DNA from: CAZGMJ01 sp964526785
GTDB lineage: Bacteria; Planctomycetota; Phycisphaerae; Sedimentisphaerales; Anaerobacaceae
NCBI GenBank assembly: GCA_964526785.1
Contig: CAZGMJ010000127.1
Span: forward strand, 1 to 6,878
Direction of reading: 5' to 3'
DNA: 6,878 bases
Both the position numbers and the translations under genes were made by a program. Position 1 is the first letter of the stretch. The number at the start of each line of letters is the position of its first letter. Positions 6,806-6,878 of this stretch are shown piece after piece. Below the pieces are notes generated by a model. That model saw only the letters and a program-made list of their open reading frames with translations. It did no database searches and was not told the origin of the DNA.

Positions 6806-6877
6806 GGGCTCGTAGCTCAGCGGTAGAGCAGTGGACTCATAATCCATTGGTCCCTGGTTCGAATCCAGGCGGGCCCA
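6806..6877 (+). tRNA. tRNA with anticodon CAU (elongator Met or Ile2)
   Basis: A complete cloverleaf. The acceptor GGGCTCG (6806-6812) pairs with CGGGCCC (6870-6876), with one U-G pair. The D stem is GCTC/GAGC (6815-6818, 6826-6829). The anticodon stem GTGGA/TCCAT (6831-6835, 6843-6847) closes on loop CTCATAA with CAT at 6838-6840. The T stem is CCTGG/CCAGG around TTCGAAT. The discriminator is A6877. It is not the initiator: positions 1-72 form a G-C pair, and the anticodon stem lacks the three G-C pairs. CAU is shared by elongator Met and by Ile2, whose C34 is changed to lysidine by TilS, and I cannot separate these by eye. The base after the discriminator is T, so CCA is not encoded and must be added after transcription. 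Confidence 0.95.
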
Positions 6878-6878
6878 T

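Noticed and set aside
6455..6847. 130-codon minus-strand frame
   Set aside because: It begins inside the tRNA on the opposite strand, has no family character and overlaps the Nudix leader.
1..6878. CRISPR array, insertion sequence ends or tandem repeats
   Set aside because: No regularly spaced repeats, transposase motifs or matching terminal inverted repeats were seen by eye on either strand.

Overview
The window looks like bacterial chromosomal DNA, moderately to highly G+C-rich. The style of the RHS remnant and of the large membrane protein recalls Planctomycetota or a similar lineage with many polytopic GT-C-like proteins. This placement rests on recognition of protein style only and is weak. 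A tRNA gene with no encoded CCA end fits a lineage that relies on a CCA-adding enzyme.

Layout from left to right. (1) About 47-661, minus strand: the C-terminal remnant of an RHS/YD-repeat protein, with no visible start, cut off on its 5' side and broken by a frameshift in a run of nine G (minus strand). (2) About 645-739: a good sigma70-like promoter (TTGACG, 17 bp, TAGTAT) followed by a perfect 9+9 bp palindrome in the presumed leader, upstream of a plus-strand gene cluster. (3) 740-5951, plus strand: three closely spaced genes. They encode an 827-residue polytopic GT-C-like membrane protein, a 246-residue GT2 glycosyltransferase of the polyprenyl-phosphate sugar synthase type, and a 646-residue protein with an N-terminal gamma-glutamylcyclotransferase (AIG2-like) domain and a C-terminal region resembling the glutamine-synthetase-fold amidoligases. 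(4) 5932-6417, minus strand: a Nudix hydrolase with a perfect Nudix box, converging on the cluster with a 20-bp overlap of the two 3' ends. (5) 6418-6805: a non-coding stretch with candidate promoters for the Nudix gene (leftward) and the tRNA gene (rightward). (6) 6806-6877: a tRNA with anticodon CAU, either elongator Met or the lysidine-modified Ile2.

Working model (inference). The GT2 enzyme charges a polyprenyl phosphate with a sugar on the cytoplasmic face. The GT-C-like membrane protein could use such a lipid-linked sugar at the outer face. The third gene may build and trim a gamma-glutamyl-type amide on a peptide, amine or glycan-linked partner. The cyclotransferase-amidoligase fusion is the most interesting item: one polypeptide would hold an amide-bond-forming and an amide-bond-breaking domain, downstream of two glycosyltransfer genes.
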